From: Mactra quadrangularis
Taxonomy: Eukaryota > Mollusca > Bivalvia > Venerida > Mactridae
Direction: 5' to 3'
Length of the DNA: 64,000 bases
Assembly: GCA_025267735.1 (NCBI GenBank)
Contig: CM046307.1
Location: 50,449,395 to 50,513,394 of the forward strand
Shown: positions 36,201-48,400 of the stretch, piece by piece
How the letters are laid out: every line of letters begins with the position of its first letter
Numbering within the stretch: position 1 is the stretch's first letter
The notes under the pieces: generated by a model
Told to the model about the DNA's origin: nothing
Database searches by the model: none
The model's input: only the letters and a program-made list of their open reading frames with translations
Position numbers and translations under genes: made by a program

Positions 36201-36693
36201 ATATATATAAACAATCATGTATGACCAAGATCATGCGCAAGAATTTATTTATAGTAACTATAAATACCCCTCTAAATGGATCATAACAAATTTTAAAGTG
36301 CAGACACGCCATTCGGAACACCTCGACCTTTCATAAATGAATTTTTGTGATAATAAGTTAATCGTAGCGAATGGCCAAGGAGTTCCGAATGGCAGACACG
36401 CGTCAATGCTCGTTGTCGAACTATACTTACATACAAATAGTTTCAGGTTCTAAGGGGAGATTATTACTATCCAACAAAACATCGAGTAATTCTTGTGGTA
36501 TACATTGACATTGTATAAATCTTCTCATACAATCAGAGTCTGTAACACATGGTGCATTTATAAAGTGATATTTATCTTCGCACGTATCTGGAGACTGTAG
36601 CAACTTCTCTGACCATTGGCATGACGTCATCTTTATTATACCAAGGGAGATAATCATTGTGTAGAAACATCCAAATTTAAACAACATTGCCAT
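33229..36693 (-). CDS. Secreted Cys-containing protein of unknown function (236 residues, 3 exons)
   Basis: Exons on minus: 36693-36431 (ATG at 36693), 34273-34181 and 33583-33229. Borders are GTAAGT/TTTCAG and GTAAAT/TTTCAG, phase 2 at both. Exon 1 encodes a signal peptide (MAMLFKFGCFYTMIISLGII) and a Cys module with CEDKYHFINAPCVTDSDC and then CQC. Exon 2 adds PICCDYHKR. Exon 3 is a charged, Asp/Arg-rich tail (HDNARDDARDGTRD repeats) with an amphipathic Lys-rich end and no Cys. CxxDxxC spacing occurs in several small disulfide folds (WAP, dickkopf, prokineticin type), but the rest does not fit any of them securely. An acceptor-like TTTTTCAG lies 3 bases before the ATG, so an upstream non-coding exon is likely. 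I do not recognise the family. Confidence 0.7.
33925..33995 (-). repeat. SINE family D body fragment
   Basis: On minus the TTAACAGCTAAATCCAGAGA, TTTAGCC, CCAGGAA and GTAGGTTGACTGA blocks match the body of family D at 51000-51290. It lies in intron 2 of the secreted-protein gene. Confidence 0.6.
34525..34740 (+). repeat. SINE family B copy, head degraded
   Basis: Blocks CCATAAAAATTTGAAAATAATGT, GAGTACTGGTTATAGACAAAGG and CCGTCGTAAAATGACTAG...TGTTGACA follow the family B body order. It is in intron 1 of the secreted-protein gene. Confidence 0.7.
34883..35270. mobile_element. MITE family M copy 2 (about 388 bp)
   Basis: Ends are CATTCGGAACTCCTCG and CGAGGAGTTCTGAATG. The interior matches the reverse of copy 1, including AAAATGGCGTCTAAATATG near the right end. 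Nine bases on each side (CTATTACAT and CAATTACAC) agree at 7 of 9 positions, as an aged 9-bp target duplication. Confidence 0.75.
35327..35455. repeat. Short inverted-repeat element
   Basis: AGTGGCGTATACATTAACCCC at the left pairs with GGGGTTAATGTATGTGCCACT at the right, about 120 bp overall. The internal GTGAGTACAGAAGTACTG block is also found near 20582. Confidence 0.65.
36309..36391. mobile_element. MITE family M copy 3 (83 bp) with perfect 9-bp target duplication
   Basis: It begins CCATTCGGAACACCTCG and ends CCAAGGAGTTCCGAATG. GCAGACACG is duplicated directly at 36300-36308 and 36392-36400. A 9-bp duplication is the signature of Mutator-like elements. It lies 40 bp below exon 1 of the secreted-protein gene, in its intron 1. 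Confidence 0.85.
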
Positions 36694-36699
36694 TGACTG

Positions 36700-37570
36700 A
36701 AAAATAGAAATACAGTAATATCATCTGCAGAGCGTTCCTCTATAGAACACATTCTCTTCACGGCAACAGCTTTTAATATTTCCATTAGGCGTATTTGTTT
36801 TGAATTTAACATATGCAGAGCAACAACCTTTGAACAGCAACACACTTTAGTCCCTTCCATTGGGTGTTGTTCAAGAGAGGTTGTTCTGTAATATGTTAAA
36901 TTTCTGTTGACCACCATCAACTGTGTCTATCTAATAACATTTTCACAAAAAGCTTCAAACTGATGTCATTTGAATGTTACACTACTAAATATTTATAAAA
37001 TTAAAATTTTTTATGTCTATATTAATCAGGTATAGATCAATAAGGTTTAAGCTTGAAGCTGTCCGTTTATAGATTTAAACTTAAATAATGTATCAACGTT
37101 TCTAAAACCCTCAAAATTGTATAGAAACATTTAGATAGCATTGAAACAGTGTTGATAATGAGAAATCTAGTGCAAATTGATTATATGTATTTAAACAAGT
37201 ACACCGTTAGTAATGATAAGTCGTGTGACAAAACATTTAAATTCCACATTCTGATAAAAACAATAAATATGACACATAACTACAAAACCGGTTCAGTAAA
37301 AAATGAACTGGTAAAAAATCGTCAGAATTCATATTGTATCATTAACCCCTGGTCACAATAAAGATTATTTTGAAGAGTTTCTTATATTTCTCACAATTTG
37401 TAGGTAAGTTTGCATTATGATTTTAAGAACTCATTTTCTTAATACAATTTCAGACACTGAAAGGTACACATGTAATATCAAAATACATAAAAAATAACCA
37501 ACAAACGCTGTAAACGATTAGCTTTAAGTCTATCGAAATAAAGTCCTATTTTTTGCAAAAAGTTACAAAG
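36700..37570. other. No gene seen; probable promoter/5' side of the minus-strand secreted-protein gene
   Basis: AT-rich with only chance frames. A 25-bp string around 36863-36887 (GGGTGTTGTTCAAGAGAGG) recurs at 19871-19895, so part is dispersed repeat. A 5' non-coding exon of the gene at 33229-36693 is expected somewhere here but cannot be placed. Confidence 0.35.
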
Positions 37571-37577
37571 TTTAGGT

Positions 37578-37830
37578 TGGAGCAGTGGTCCAATAGGTAG
37601 ACCGCGCTTAGGGATTGTGAAGTCCAACTATGGTTCGAACCCCACTGTGGGCACTGCAAATTTCCTTGAGCAAGAAATTTACCTACATTTGTTTCTCTCC
37701 ACCCAGATGTAAATGGGTACTGAGGGTAATCACCTGCCCGAAGGAGATTTTTATGACCAGGAGTTATAGAACAAAATTGTAAAGTCGGCTGAATATGTAT
37801 ATAGAAGCAAACTTTAAACCGCACTTTAAC
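37578..37830 (+). repeat. SINE family A copy
   Basis: Head GGAGCAGTGGTCCAATAGGTAG and B-box GGTTCGAACCCC are followed by the CCTTGAGCAAGAAATTTACC and GTAAATGGGTACTGAGGG body, ending TAAAGTCGGCTGAATATG and AGCAAACTTTAAACC, identical in order to the 48102 copy. Confidence 0.9.
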
Positions 37831-37839
37831 TTTTAAAGA

Positions 37840-40600
37840 TTCTTATCTATTATTATGCAATATAGAAGTAAAATTCAACATAAATCATAATTTACTTACT
37901 GAAAATTTGGTGATATCCAAAAATATTCATAAATATATGAAAATGTATGGTAAATCCAGATTATAAACTTTTTATATAATATTCACACAAGCCATCTACG
38001 TAACAAGTCGATGCAGAAAAGTAAAATTTTGGCTTCTAATAATTATACCCTATTATATTTATAAATGATAAATTAACCACGAACGCTAGGGTATCCCAAT
38101 TTATATGTGTATTATATGTATTAAGCCCTAATCACATTAAACCACGCTCAATTTTACTCAAAGACTATCCCCATGTTCGATCATGTAGATAATTTATCAC
38201 TCAGCTTGAGATGAATTGACACATTTATATAGAATAATAGATTTCCCTCCCGTCATGATATTTTACCAACAGTTTTGTGTAACGAATATTAATATATTAA
38301 CAGCTAATCTATTCAAAATAAGGAACAATACATTTCACACCTTTATTCATACATTATTTTGTTAACACCCCTCAAAGCAGTCCACCCATCGTAAGTTAAA
38401 TTATTATATGCTCGCCGCAAGGTATTATAGAGTAGTTAGGCCTACGCACTAATAAATCAAAGTACCGAAAGCATAAAAGACTCGCAACCATTCGGAACGC
38501 CTCTGATTCACAACGGATAACCTTGGACACATTTAAACGCCATTTTGGCAATATCTTTGGTCACTCGCCCAAACAAATGCTACAACCGATGTTGAAGTAG
38601 ACCAATCCACAACAAAATCTTTTCCTACTTACAACAGTCAGTGTAATTACATTCCAACCCACAACCGTCTTTCAGTGAAAGATGACAGTTGTTCAAAGTC
38701 AGCGTACTCGCCTACTCGACCTAAGTGACGGGTCGGTATATCTTTAAATTGATAAAATAAAAACAATTATATTTATAGAATTTAGCCTCATAAACTAATT
38801 TTGACACAAGATGAATTTCGACGCATATCCATTATTATTCATCGTTGAATCAAAATGATAATGCGCCGTCGTTGGTAAAATATTTCCATATTTAAAGTTT
38901 TCTTCGAGACGTTTAAGCTTTTAAGAAGCGTTTTACGCGCGGTATCAAATTTCAAGTGAGAAATTTGGCGTTAAACCCGTAACATTTATGCCAAAAGCGA
39001 AATTCAGTGTTAACGTGAATTTAATTTCAGGTGTAAGAATAAGCGTTTTAGTCGCGGTATTTAATTTCACGTACGAAATGTTGTGTTAACCACGCACATT
39101 TAATATCAGGTGCAAAAAATAACGTTTATGTCGAGACATGTTATTTCAAAAGCAAAATTTAGCATTAATCGAATGACATTTATAGGTGCCAACTTTAGCA
39201 TAAAATGCGCGAATTTTATTTCACATGCGAAATATAGCATTTAAAGAACAGCCTATTTCACTTTGCTACGAAACAAATTACCTTTAGCATTATCCATTCA
39301 TCTGAGCTCCGATTTTGTCAAATAGTGATTTAAAGTTCAAATTGTAATTACAAAAGTAAAATATAAAAAATAATCAACTCACATACAGACGAGATACCTC
39401 CGGGTCACGTGACGCCAATATTTAATAAATTCTTACAGAAGTAATTCTTGATGCTATCATGGTATACTATGTTATGATATGATCTAGCCTGTATCATCCA
39501 TGTAATTAATTATTACGAATTCTGATTCATTCTCTTCAGACACAAATACGTAGCCAGAGCTTATACATGGGGTCACTAACACTCGAATCCATAACTTTCG
39601 GACTTTGGTGCCAGTGAATGGGATCTAATCCAAAGGTTATTATTCAACATTATGTACCGCAACTATTCATTATTATATTTCTTGTTTATTATGTTTATAA
39701 ATATGAGATCTCTACATTTATTTTCGTGTTAACTTTAAATTTTGTCTTTAGCCTGCACATAATACCCAAATTAATGATTGAGGGAGTGCAATATACCTCA
39801 AGAGAAGGATGGTTTCCTGAAGCTCTGAAGTTCGTATTAGTAACAGCTTGTATGTCTTGTTTTTTGTCGTAAATCCTTCTTTATTGATATATTATCGTAG
39901 GATTTTTGATACTAAGCTACATCGGCATCCAAAATTAGTTCCCTAATAAATTTTTATTTTTCGAGCGTTTATTTTAGTTTTAAGGCAGCCAGACCCTCAA
40001 GCTTTCCTGACTAGATCTGCCATTTATGTAAGAGGACGTTTTACAGCAAAATCTCAATATGGAGAAAAATGCGTTATCATTATTATCATTCAAAGTATTG
40101 TTATCAAAATTATCATGACAAAAGGTTCAACACAGCAGGTAATCAATTGTTTCCTTATAACGTACGCTCTACCATGCTGTACGACATTGGTAATTATTTT
40201 AATACAATCACACCGGCTTACAATGATAAAAATATCTTAGTTATAATAAACTAGATTATTAGAATATGAGTTAATTACTTAATAGACATTGTTCTCTTTC
40301 ACTTTGGTTGGTGAATACCAGGACATATGGGAAATAAAATGAATGCATTTATATGGTAGGAAGGGAAATGTTTTCATGTTGTATTATTAATAGGAATGTT
40401 AGACTCATTCAAATGACAAGATTTCTGTATTCTTCTATTATAATGGTACAATCAGGGCTTGGTAACGTTCTAACAGTTTTTGATACAATGACAATGCTTA
40501 TATTCAATTTGGAGGCAACATGAATTTAGATATAAGTTTTTATCGACATCTGAACATGTTAACAATTTACAGATAATGCATTACACATTTTTTTTCAACG
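37840..40600. other. Intergenic; no gene seen, degraded repeats
   Basis: A truncated MITE M copy lies at 38492-38620 (CATTCGGAACGCC start, AACGCCATTTTGGC interior, no right end). At 38940-39260 there is a diffuse tandem repeat built on TAATTTCAGGTGCGAAAT and AGCGTTAAC phrases. At 39865-39915 there is a copy of the sequence that follows the hAT element at 30950. Open frames here show no domain. Confidence 0.45.
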
Positions 40601-40617
40601 TATGAACACTGTTGCAA

Positions 40618-41060
40618 CGCTTAATGTCGCTCCGACCTAAAATGACACATAACTGACATAAAATGTTGCACAGCTGACGTTAAATGAGACACAGCTACCG
40701 TTAAAGGCGACACAACTGACGTTATTCGTTACACAGCTTACTTTAAATGTGACAAACCTGACGTTAAATGCGACAAAATTACCGTTATATGTAACACAGC
40801 TTAAGGTAAATATGACACAATCACCGGTAAATGTGACACAGCTTACGTTAAATGTGACACAGTCGCCGGCAAATGCGGCACAATTGACGTTAAATAATAC
40901 ACATCTTACGGTAAATATGACACATCTGACGTTAAGTGAGACACAACTGACGTTAGTTGCGACACAGCTTACGTTAAATGTGACAAATCTGGCGTTAAAT
41001 GTGACACAATTGATGTTAAATGTGACACAGCTTACGTTAAACGTTGTACAGCTGAGTTAG
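40618..41060. repeat. 21-bp minisatellite, about 20 copies
   Basis: The unit is close to GTTAAATGTGACACAGCTGAC and is repeated with substitutions. Because 21 is a multiple of three, one plus-strand frame stays open for 103 codons (40749-41060) and reads as a seven-residue repeat around LTLNVTQ. There is no start context, signal peptide or splice border, so this is taken as a non-coding minisatellite. Stray units continue near 41265-41310. Confidence 0.8.
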
Positions 41061-41099
41061 ATGTGGCATCGCCAACGTTAATATACCTATACACTCAGC

Positions 41100-42459
41100 C
41101 GATTTGAATGAAATTTCGAACATTTATTTATGAAGACTGGATTTTAGCGTAAAGTTATTATTTTGACATAGTGTCGTCATATAACTTTTATAGGGGCCAT
41201 ACGTAGAGCACGTGCATTTTGCCGCTTAGAGTGCCTAACATTTGATGTCGCATTAAACATTAATTTTCGCAGCTAACGTTAGATGTCGCACAGCCGCCTG
41301 AAAATGTATCTTCAAAGATCTTCCAACTATATCGACATGTCTAAACCCTAAAACTAAACGCCACATTCTTTAGTTTAGTCCTATTTCATTTGGTGGGTTG
41401 TGACAGGTTGGAAGAGTCCAATCATAACATTGGCATATGTATAACCAGTAAGAACTTCATTGAAAATAAGTTCGAACTATTGTATCTTAAGTACATATGC
41501 ATAGTATTGTACACCAATAAACATCTTCCGAAATAGCGCAGTGCGGAAACGATACGGTCACATATGTCCAATGCAATGATATATTGGTTAAACAAGTTGT
41601 ATTACCTTTTTGTAGGAATGTTCCAAAATTGTAAAAATACTCTTAAAGTGCGTCCATGGCTCACGGGATATAATTGAACTATACGTTATGAATACCCCGA
41701 TGTGTTTTCTTTAAAGGGATATACAGACAAATGACTGTGTCAAAAGTATATAACCAAGTTTAGTCTTTAAACAGTATTAAGAACGTAAGAATCACTTACT
41801 AATAACATTTGTCACTTATGACATTCAACTGAACGAATTAAAACATGTGGCATACACATTGTTGGAAACGAAAGTAGTATACTGAGGGAATCATCAAGCT
41901 ATTTATAGATTTGTTATATATCGTACTTGCTGAAAATAAACATCTTCATTGGTCGTTTCTTGTCTTTTCAACATTCTTAGGCGATTAGGATATCTTTTTA
42001 ATAGAATTATACTTATGTTGCACAATAACAAGTTCTAGTATCTTCTCATCAGTAAATGAATATTTTAACACTATTCTATTTTTAGCTAACCTGACCCACG
42101 TGGGTCTAGTTAGGAAACATCCCAAATATAAAGAGAAAATATAGAAATATTTTGCCAAATAATATATCAGATTGTCTGTTTCAATCACAATTCTAAAAAT
42201 ATAATGCAGAACCAGGAAAATTGGAACTGAAATTTTTGCCCACTAATCCCTTTAATACCATCTTTATGGTAGACCAGAACAAAATATTCTACACAATACC
42301 CGTGCACAGTTTACACACGTGGGCACTCGAAGTGTATAAAAACCGTTCTGACCGGTTTGAACTTATGAAGTATCCATTAAAATGTGTTGTTTCCTATACA
42401 TGTCAACTTTTTGTAATTATAAATGATATAACATGATTCAATCGACAAGGAATAAAACC
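41100..42459. other. Upstream region of the coiled-coil gene; no gene seen
   Basis: AT-rich, with chance frames only. The last few hundred bases should include the promoter and 5' UTR of the gene that starts at 42460. CCCACGTGGG at about 42096 and CACGTGGGC near 42316 are E-box-like palindromes of unknown relevance. Confidence 0.35.
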
Positions 42460-45400
42460 ATGAACAGAAATAATGACATCGACGAATGTAAGTAATTGAG
42501 CAATTGTTTATTTATTATTATTATGATTTTAGTACACATGAATGTAGTTGTGTACTGAATGCGTTATCGCCAACCACCGCTCGGCTAGGTTGCCTTTGAA
42601 TATCGTCGTGTACAACACAACCTCGAGCACCGAAAGAAGAACCGCCTGTATAGTATTATTTTCAGTCTATTTAAGCTATGCGGAAGTGTCGCAGTTGTAG
42701 GGCACATGAATTCTGATGGCGAGGTCTTAGGTCCGATTCTCGGTGGTGATATGTTGTAGTTTTCCATGAAATTCGATACTTAATATCGAATAGGCACTAT
42801 GTCAGCGTTGATGATATCTATTTAGATCATATTGTATGTGTAGATCATAGTCACTGGTACAGTAGGCTATGTACCGGAGTTTGAATCTTTATCTCAAAGG
42901 GTTGCTGATTCGAGACTCACATGGTAATACCCTTCCATGAAAACTTGAAAATAATGTCGAATTTCCTTCATTAATACGGTATTTGTAGAAATTGCAAGTG
43001 TTGTGGAAGGGCTAGAGAGTATACTGATTATAGAAAAGAGTACAACTCGAAAACTAAATTAGATGAGCGGGCCGCCGTAAAATGACCATAATTTATGTTG
43101 ACACGGTGTTAAGCCAAACAAAAAGAGAACTTTCAGGTCAAATGGTTATTTTACTGCGACTCGCTCGTCTAACCTAGCTTTCGATCGTAAAACCAAATTA
43201 AAATATTCATTCTATTTTAGCAATAGTACGTGAAGCCAGGGTGCTGTTATCAATGATACAGAAATGTGGATATAAAGGGACTATGAGGGTGAGAGAAGTG
43301 GCTGACGTACCATTACTGTTAGTAAATACATTCTCATTGCTAACAACTGAGAGAATTGATGTCGATGAACGTTCCTTTAGAACACCTAGACAACAAGCTA
43401 ATATATTACAGAAAATATTAGATTCTTTAGAACCAGTAAGTATAGTTTAACTCTGGGGAAGCATATTTCAAAACATCTTACGACTAATTGGCACTACAAT
43501 ATATAGGGATGTACGACTAAATCTGTCGTAAAACCGTTGATAATACGGACCCCGCATTATGCTTGAATAATGTAAATAGGAAAAAGTGTGTGTAACGTAC
43601 ATATAGTTAGTGCAATGTTACAATGTTTGAGTATATAGATTATACTCTATCTAAGACCAATCTCCTCCTACCACTGATTCTAATCATGTAGGGCAGTTGT
43701 CAGTCTGGCGTATTTACATAGTAACCGGTTGACAGCTAAATCCAGAGATTATGCCAATCATTGAGTAGGTTGATTGACCGCCGTTATATGACAGATACAA
43801 TGCGTTGCTACGGCGCTAAGCCCAACAAAATTACAATAATTAGAATTTAAAAAAGATTCTTTTACGCCCCTTGAAAAATTCTGGAATACCAAGTTTTATT
43901 ACATTGAGCAGACGATTTTATTGTTTATATTTTTAGACGATGCATCATCTATCATTAAAACATTTAAGCGGTGAAGGAATAGTGGCTTTGAACAGAAGAC
44001 AACTCTCTGACGTCATACAGATATTTATTGACATCATCAAACTTTGTTTTCTTGATACATCTAATGATGAAGGCAATGCACTTATTATAGTTATATCTAA
44101 CCCTGGCCTGTAGCGCAGTTATGGCGCGCTGTAATTTCGAATCTAGTGTCCAGAAGAGGGGTACGCATTCTAATCCGACCCGGGGCGGTTAAACACTTCC
44201 ATTAAAACTTGACAGAAATGCCAATTTTCCTCCAATTATAAGATATAAATGGAAAAAATGCAGGCCTTTTTGAAGGGTAAGTGAGTACTGGTTATAGACA
44301 AACGTCTAGCAAAGCTAGGTTTTGTGCACTGGCCGCCGTAAGATAACAAGTTGTGTTGACATGGCGTTAAACCCAACTCTAACTATATCTATAAGCTTTC
44401 CAATTATTCAAAATCATATAACAGGGGTGTGGAATTTCAAATATTTTCCATTTGTCCAAGGCCAAGTGAATTAAAAATTCAACTTGTTTGGGATCTAAAT
44501 GCACTCGTCCAGAGATTCAATACTAAAAAAGAATTATAGTAAACTAAGATATAAAATGCATATTGTGAGTAATAATAAATAATTGAAAAAATAGTTCAAT
44601 GCTAAATATGATAACAGTCACATTATCAAGTATTGCTATTTGGTGATTTTACAGCTAAAAGGCATTACTTGTCCACGGACACGTGGGCTGGAAATATCTA
44701 CTCGTTCGCAGTCATAGATGTACGAGTCGGACAATTGGAATAGGAATTCTACGCCTCTGTATATAATATATATACATGAATTAAGTTTCTATTTGTATGT
44801 CATATATTTAGCCATTATGTACCTATATGCTAGTTAAGTAAGTTGTAAAATGTTTTAACATTTCAGAGTCATCAGATAAAGGTAAAAGATTGACGTTAAG
44901 TCAATTAGAAACAACAGCATCGAAATCAGTATCATCATTATCAACATCATCATCATCGACGACAACAGTCCTTAAAGAGGTATTCTTTAATAGAACTTCA
45001 ACACCAAAAGTATCAGTACGTACATTGTCGCTAAAACTCCCTATATTTAATTATTAGAATGATAATTAGGGACTTTAGTCAGTTATCTTTCCCTGATGAA
45101 ATCTGTAGCAATCCAAATGGTAAGTAGGTCCTTACAGTTGGGATCCTTGGATTTATCTTTGAATTCCTAGGTAAGGATAACAAAATATTTCATTCAGTAT
45201 CTTTCATGTTAATGAAGATATTTACAAAAGTGATACAATTTAGATAGTTCTTCACCCTAAAAATACTTAGCTTGAATTTCTAATAAATTAAAGGATTTAC
45301 AAAAAAGTTATTTAAAATTAATTTTGGCAAATTGACGTTGAAAAGTAAGGGTAAAATCCGAGTAATCCACCTAATTAGACCTACCTATTTAAAGAGTGTA

Positions 45401-48400
45401 CAAGGGGAAAAAACTGACTACGGTCCCTTATTAGATTAAATTTTCTAATTAAATTTGATCATGTGATTACTAACCCATAAAACCACCAGCTAGACTTTGG
45501 GTGAACATATGCGGAGCGTTAAGACCTACTGCGTAATATTAATTTCTTTTCTTCAAATTCCTCATAGATTTTATTACTCTAATGGTGGAACTTTACTGCA
45601 GTGGGTTATTTATGCTAAGAGCAATTTGTTACCTGGTAAAACCTGTGGCTCTGTCTTGGATCGAACGTAGTTAGCGAACACAAGTAGTTATCACGTTGCC
45701 ATAAAAGCTAGGAAAAGGAAAGGAAGTAAAAGTGCTGTATAACTATATCTTCCATAGTATCTCATATATTATGTACTAACCTGAATCAGTGACGCAGTTG
45801 GCTACACGCAGGATTTGGATTCTATTGTCCTGAGGATTGGCTGGTTTGAGCTTCACCAGGTCTGGCTTAACCTTTCCATGAAAATTTGACAATGGTGTCA
45901 ATACTTCCTTCATTGATAAGGTATGTGGAGAATGTGTATTGGTTATAGAGAAAGATTCAGAAGTTCTAGGCTAGGTGCGCTGGATTCTGTTACATGATTT
46001 TGTTTTGATGGTGTAAAACCCCAAAAATAAGATTCAGAAGTTCTAGGCTAGGTGATTTGGCTTTTGTAAAATAATCAAAGCTTGTGTTCACATTGCATTG
46101 AATAATACAATAAAATATTTTAAAAATAGATTATATTTTATTATCATTTTGTAGAAAATTGAGAGACAAAAGAGGGTTTCAGTTACTATGGTTACGCCTA
46201 AACAACATGTACCTAGTAAAGTTACACTACCACCTGGCCCATTGAGACGTCCATCTACTAGGCAAAAATCAAACATTGAACCAAAATCTAAAACACTAGC
46301 ACAACAGAAACTTAAAGAGTCACCAGTCAGTGTCAATCGGAGACCAGCTTTACTGTCAACTAAAGTAAAGAAAATACGGACTGGTTCACAATCCTCACCA
46401 CAGCCATTCTCTCGTGCTTCTTTGTACAGACAACCAGTCAAAAGAGGTAATATAAGCTTAGCTTTTTACCAACACACCGCACACTATGGTCATTCTCGTT
46501 CCCAGAGATTATCAAGATTCTATAATTTGTATCAAGAATCTTGATAACCTCTGGGTATGAGAATGGCCATGGTTTACTCTTGAACGTCGCATCTGTGATC
46601 TAGAGTTTCTATTCCCGGACTTATCCTGCATTTTTGTGAAGTTTGTCCATGGAATACTATACATGTAAACGACTATTCTCCTTCATACCCCTGTATCAAG
46701 TAAGGCAGTTGTAAGCATCTGGTGAATGTAAAAATATTCCGTTAGAGTGCCGTCCCTTTAAATGAAGAGTAGTTAGGAACGATGACCCAAAATGACCGAT
46801 TTTGCAAAGGGAGAGAAGCGATGTAGGCATATCCGATCACAACTGAATGCTATGATATTATCTCCTGAAAATGAGGCTTTCCATTTGATATTTATTTAAG
46901 AGTTGAAGGATCTTGTTTGAAATATAGAATAGTATTAACTAGTACAAAATAACGTAGGTTTGTGAAAAGCTCCTCTATTCTACTTTAAAGCGGATAAAAA
47001 TTATGTTCTAGAAAGAAAAGCCTTTGTACGGACTGTGACAAGGTTTGCTTAACAACACCCACTTTTCCAAATGCAACTTCAACGTTTTACACGCTTGCTA
47101 AAATACTTATTGAAATTAAACTTCGAGTTTTGAGTTATACATTAATCAGCTCTCATCCGCCATTTTGGCCGCCATCTTGGATTTTGGGAGTTGCCTAAGA
47201 GTGCCGAAGTGGCATCATCCAGTTTCGCAAACTACAGTGTCTTAGATTTAAGAAAATGCAAAAAAACATTTTCTACATCCTTCCGTGCACGGTTCAGTCG
47301 ATTTTTGTTGTTTATATATATCGGACTATTAATGGTATTGCATGTTTATTGATCAAAACTGTTTGAATGTGATTTGCCTTCTTTATAAATATACGATCTA
47401 TCTACTTAGTGGGAAATTCTATTTGATTCTTCCCTTTCTAATCACCATACCTTGCCACCAAACCAGTATAGCAACAACCTTAGTATTGGTGAATATTTAT
47501 TTTACTGTAAGTTGTCAAACCTTGACCCCGATGAGTTAAATACTTGCTGTTGTTTCGAAATCCCTATAAATGAAAATAAATAATCACTACAGTACTTCTG
47601 CACTCACTGTCGATTTGAAGATATAGATAGAAATTTATCTCAAAATTTAGACAATATGTCGATGATTTTACAATTATACAATACATTACAATACATTTGT
47701 ACATTCATATTTACATTTACATTTCCGGTGGAAATAAGATATCCGTATTTATGTACGGGAATTATCGAACAAACATCGAGTATTTAAATCAGCGGGGTAA
47801 ATTTATGTAGTTCATTTGTACTATAAATAAATTTTTATCTATTCAAGGTAAAATTTCATCAAGGACTAATTCACTGTGTTCATCCATTAAACTATTAGAA
47901 GAATTTGATTACATTGAAAGACGTATGACAGAGATCAAAGAGCAGAAAGATAAGGTAGGTCAAGCCTCTAAGTAAAATGTTCTTCATCGTAAATTTGATA
48001 AAAACCCTAATTATTGTGAATTGATCCAAAAGCGCAAAACTCCTGTAAGTCTTTGTGACACAAGTCACAGTCGACGAACATTTCCTAGAGCTTGAAATGT
48101 GGGAGCAGTGGTCCAGTGGTAGGACACGCCCTTAGAGATCGAGAGGTCCCGGGTTCGACCCCACAAGAAGAATTGCTAATTTCCTTGAGAGAGAAATTAA
48201 TCTATACCTGTTCCACTCCATCCAGGTGTAAATGGGTACTGTGGTGGATCGCCTGCCTGAAGGTGATTTCAATGATCAGAAGTTATCGTACACGGTTTTA
48301 AAGTCGGCCGAACATGTATGTGGAAGCAAACTTTAAACGGAACTTAACTTTAACGTTTTAAGCTTATATTTTACTTATTACATATATTTTACGCTTCTTG

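Noticed and set aside
40749..41060. 103-residue open frame as a gene
   Set aside because: It is a 21-bp minisatellite with no start context, signal peptide or splice sites. Kept only as a finding.
46088..46441. 117-codon minus-strand frame
   Set aside because: It is antisense to exon 5 of the coiled-coil gene.
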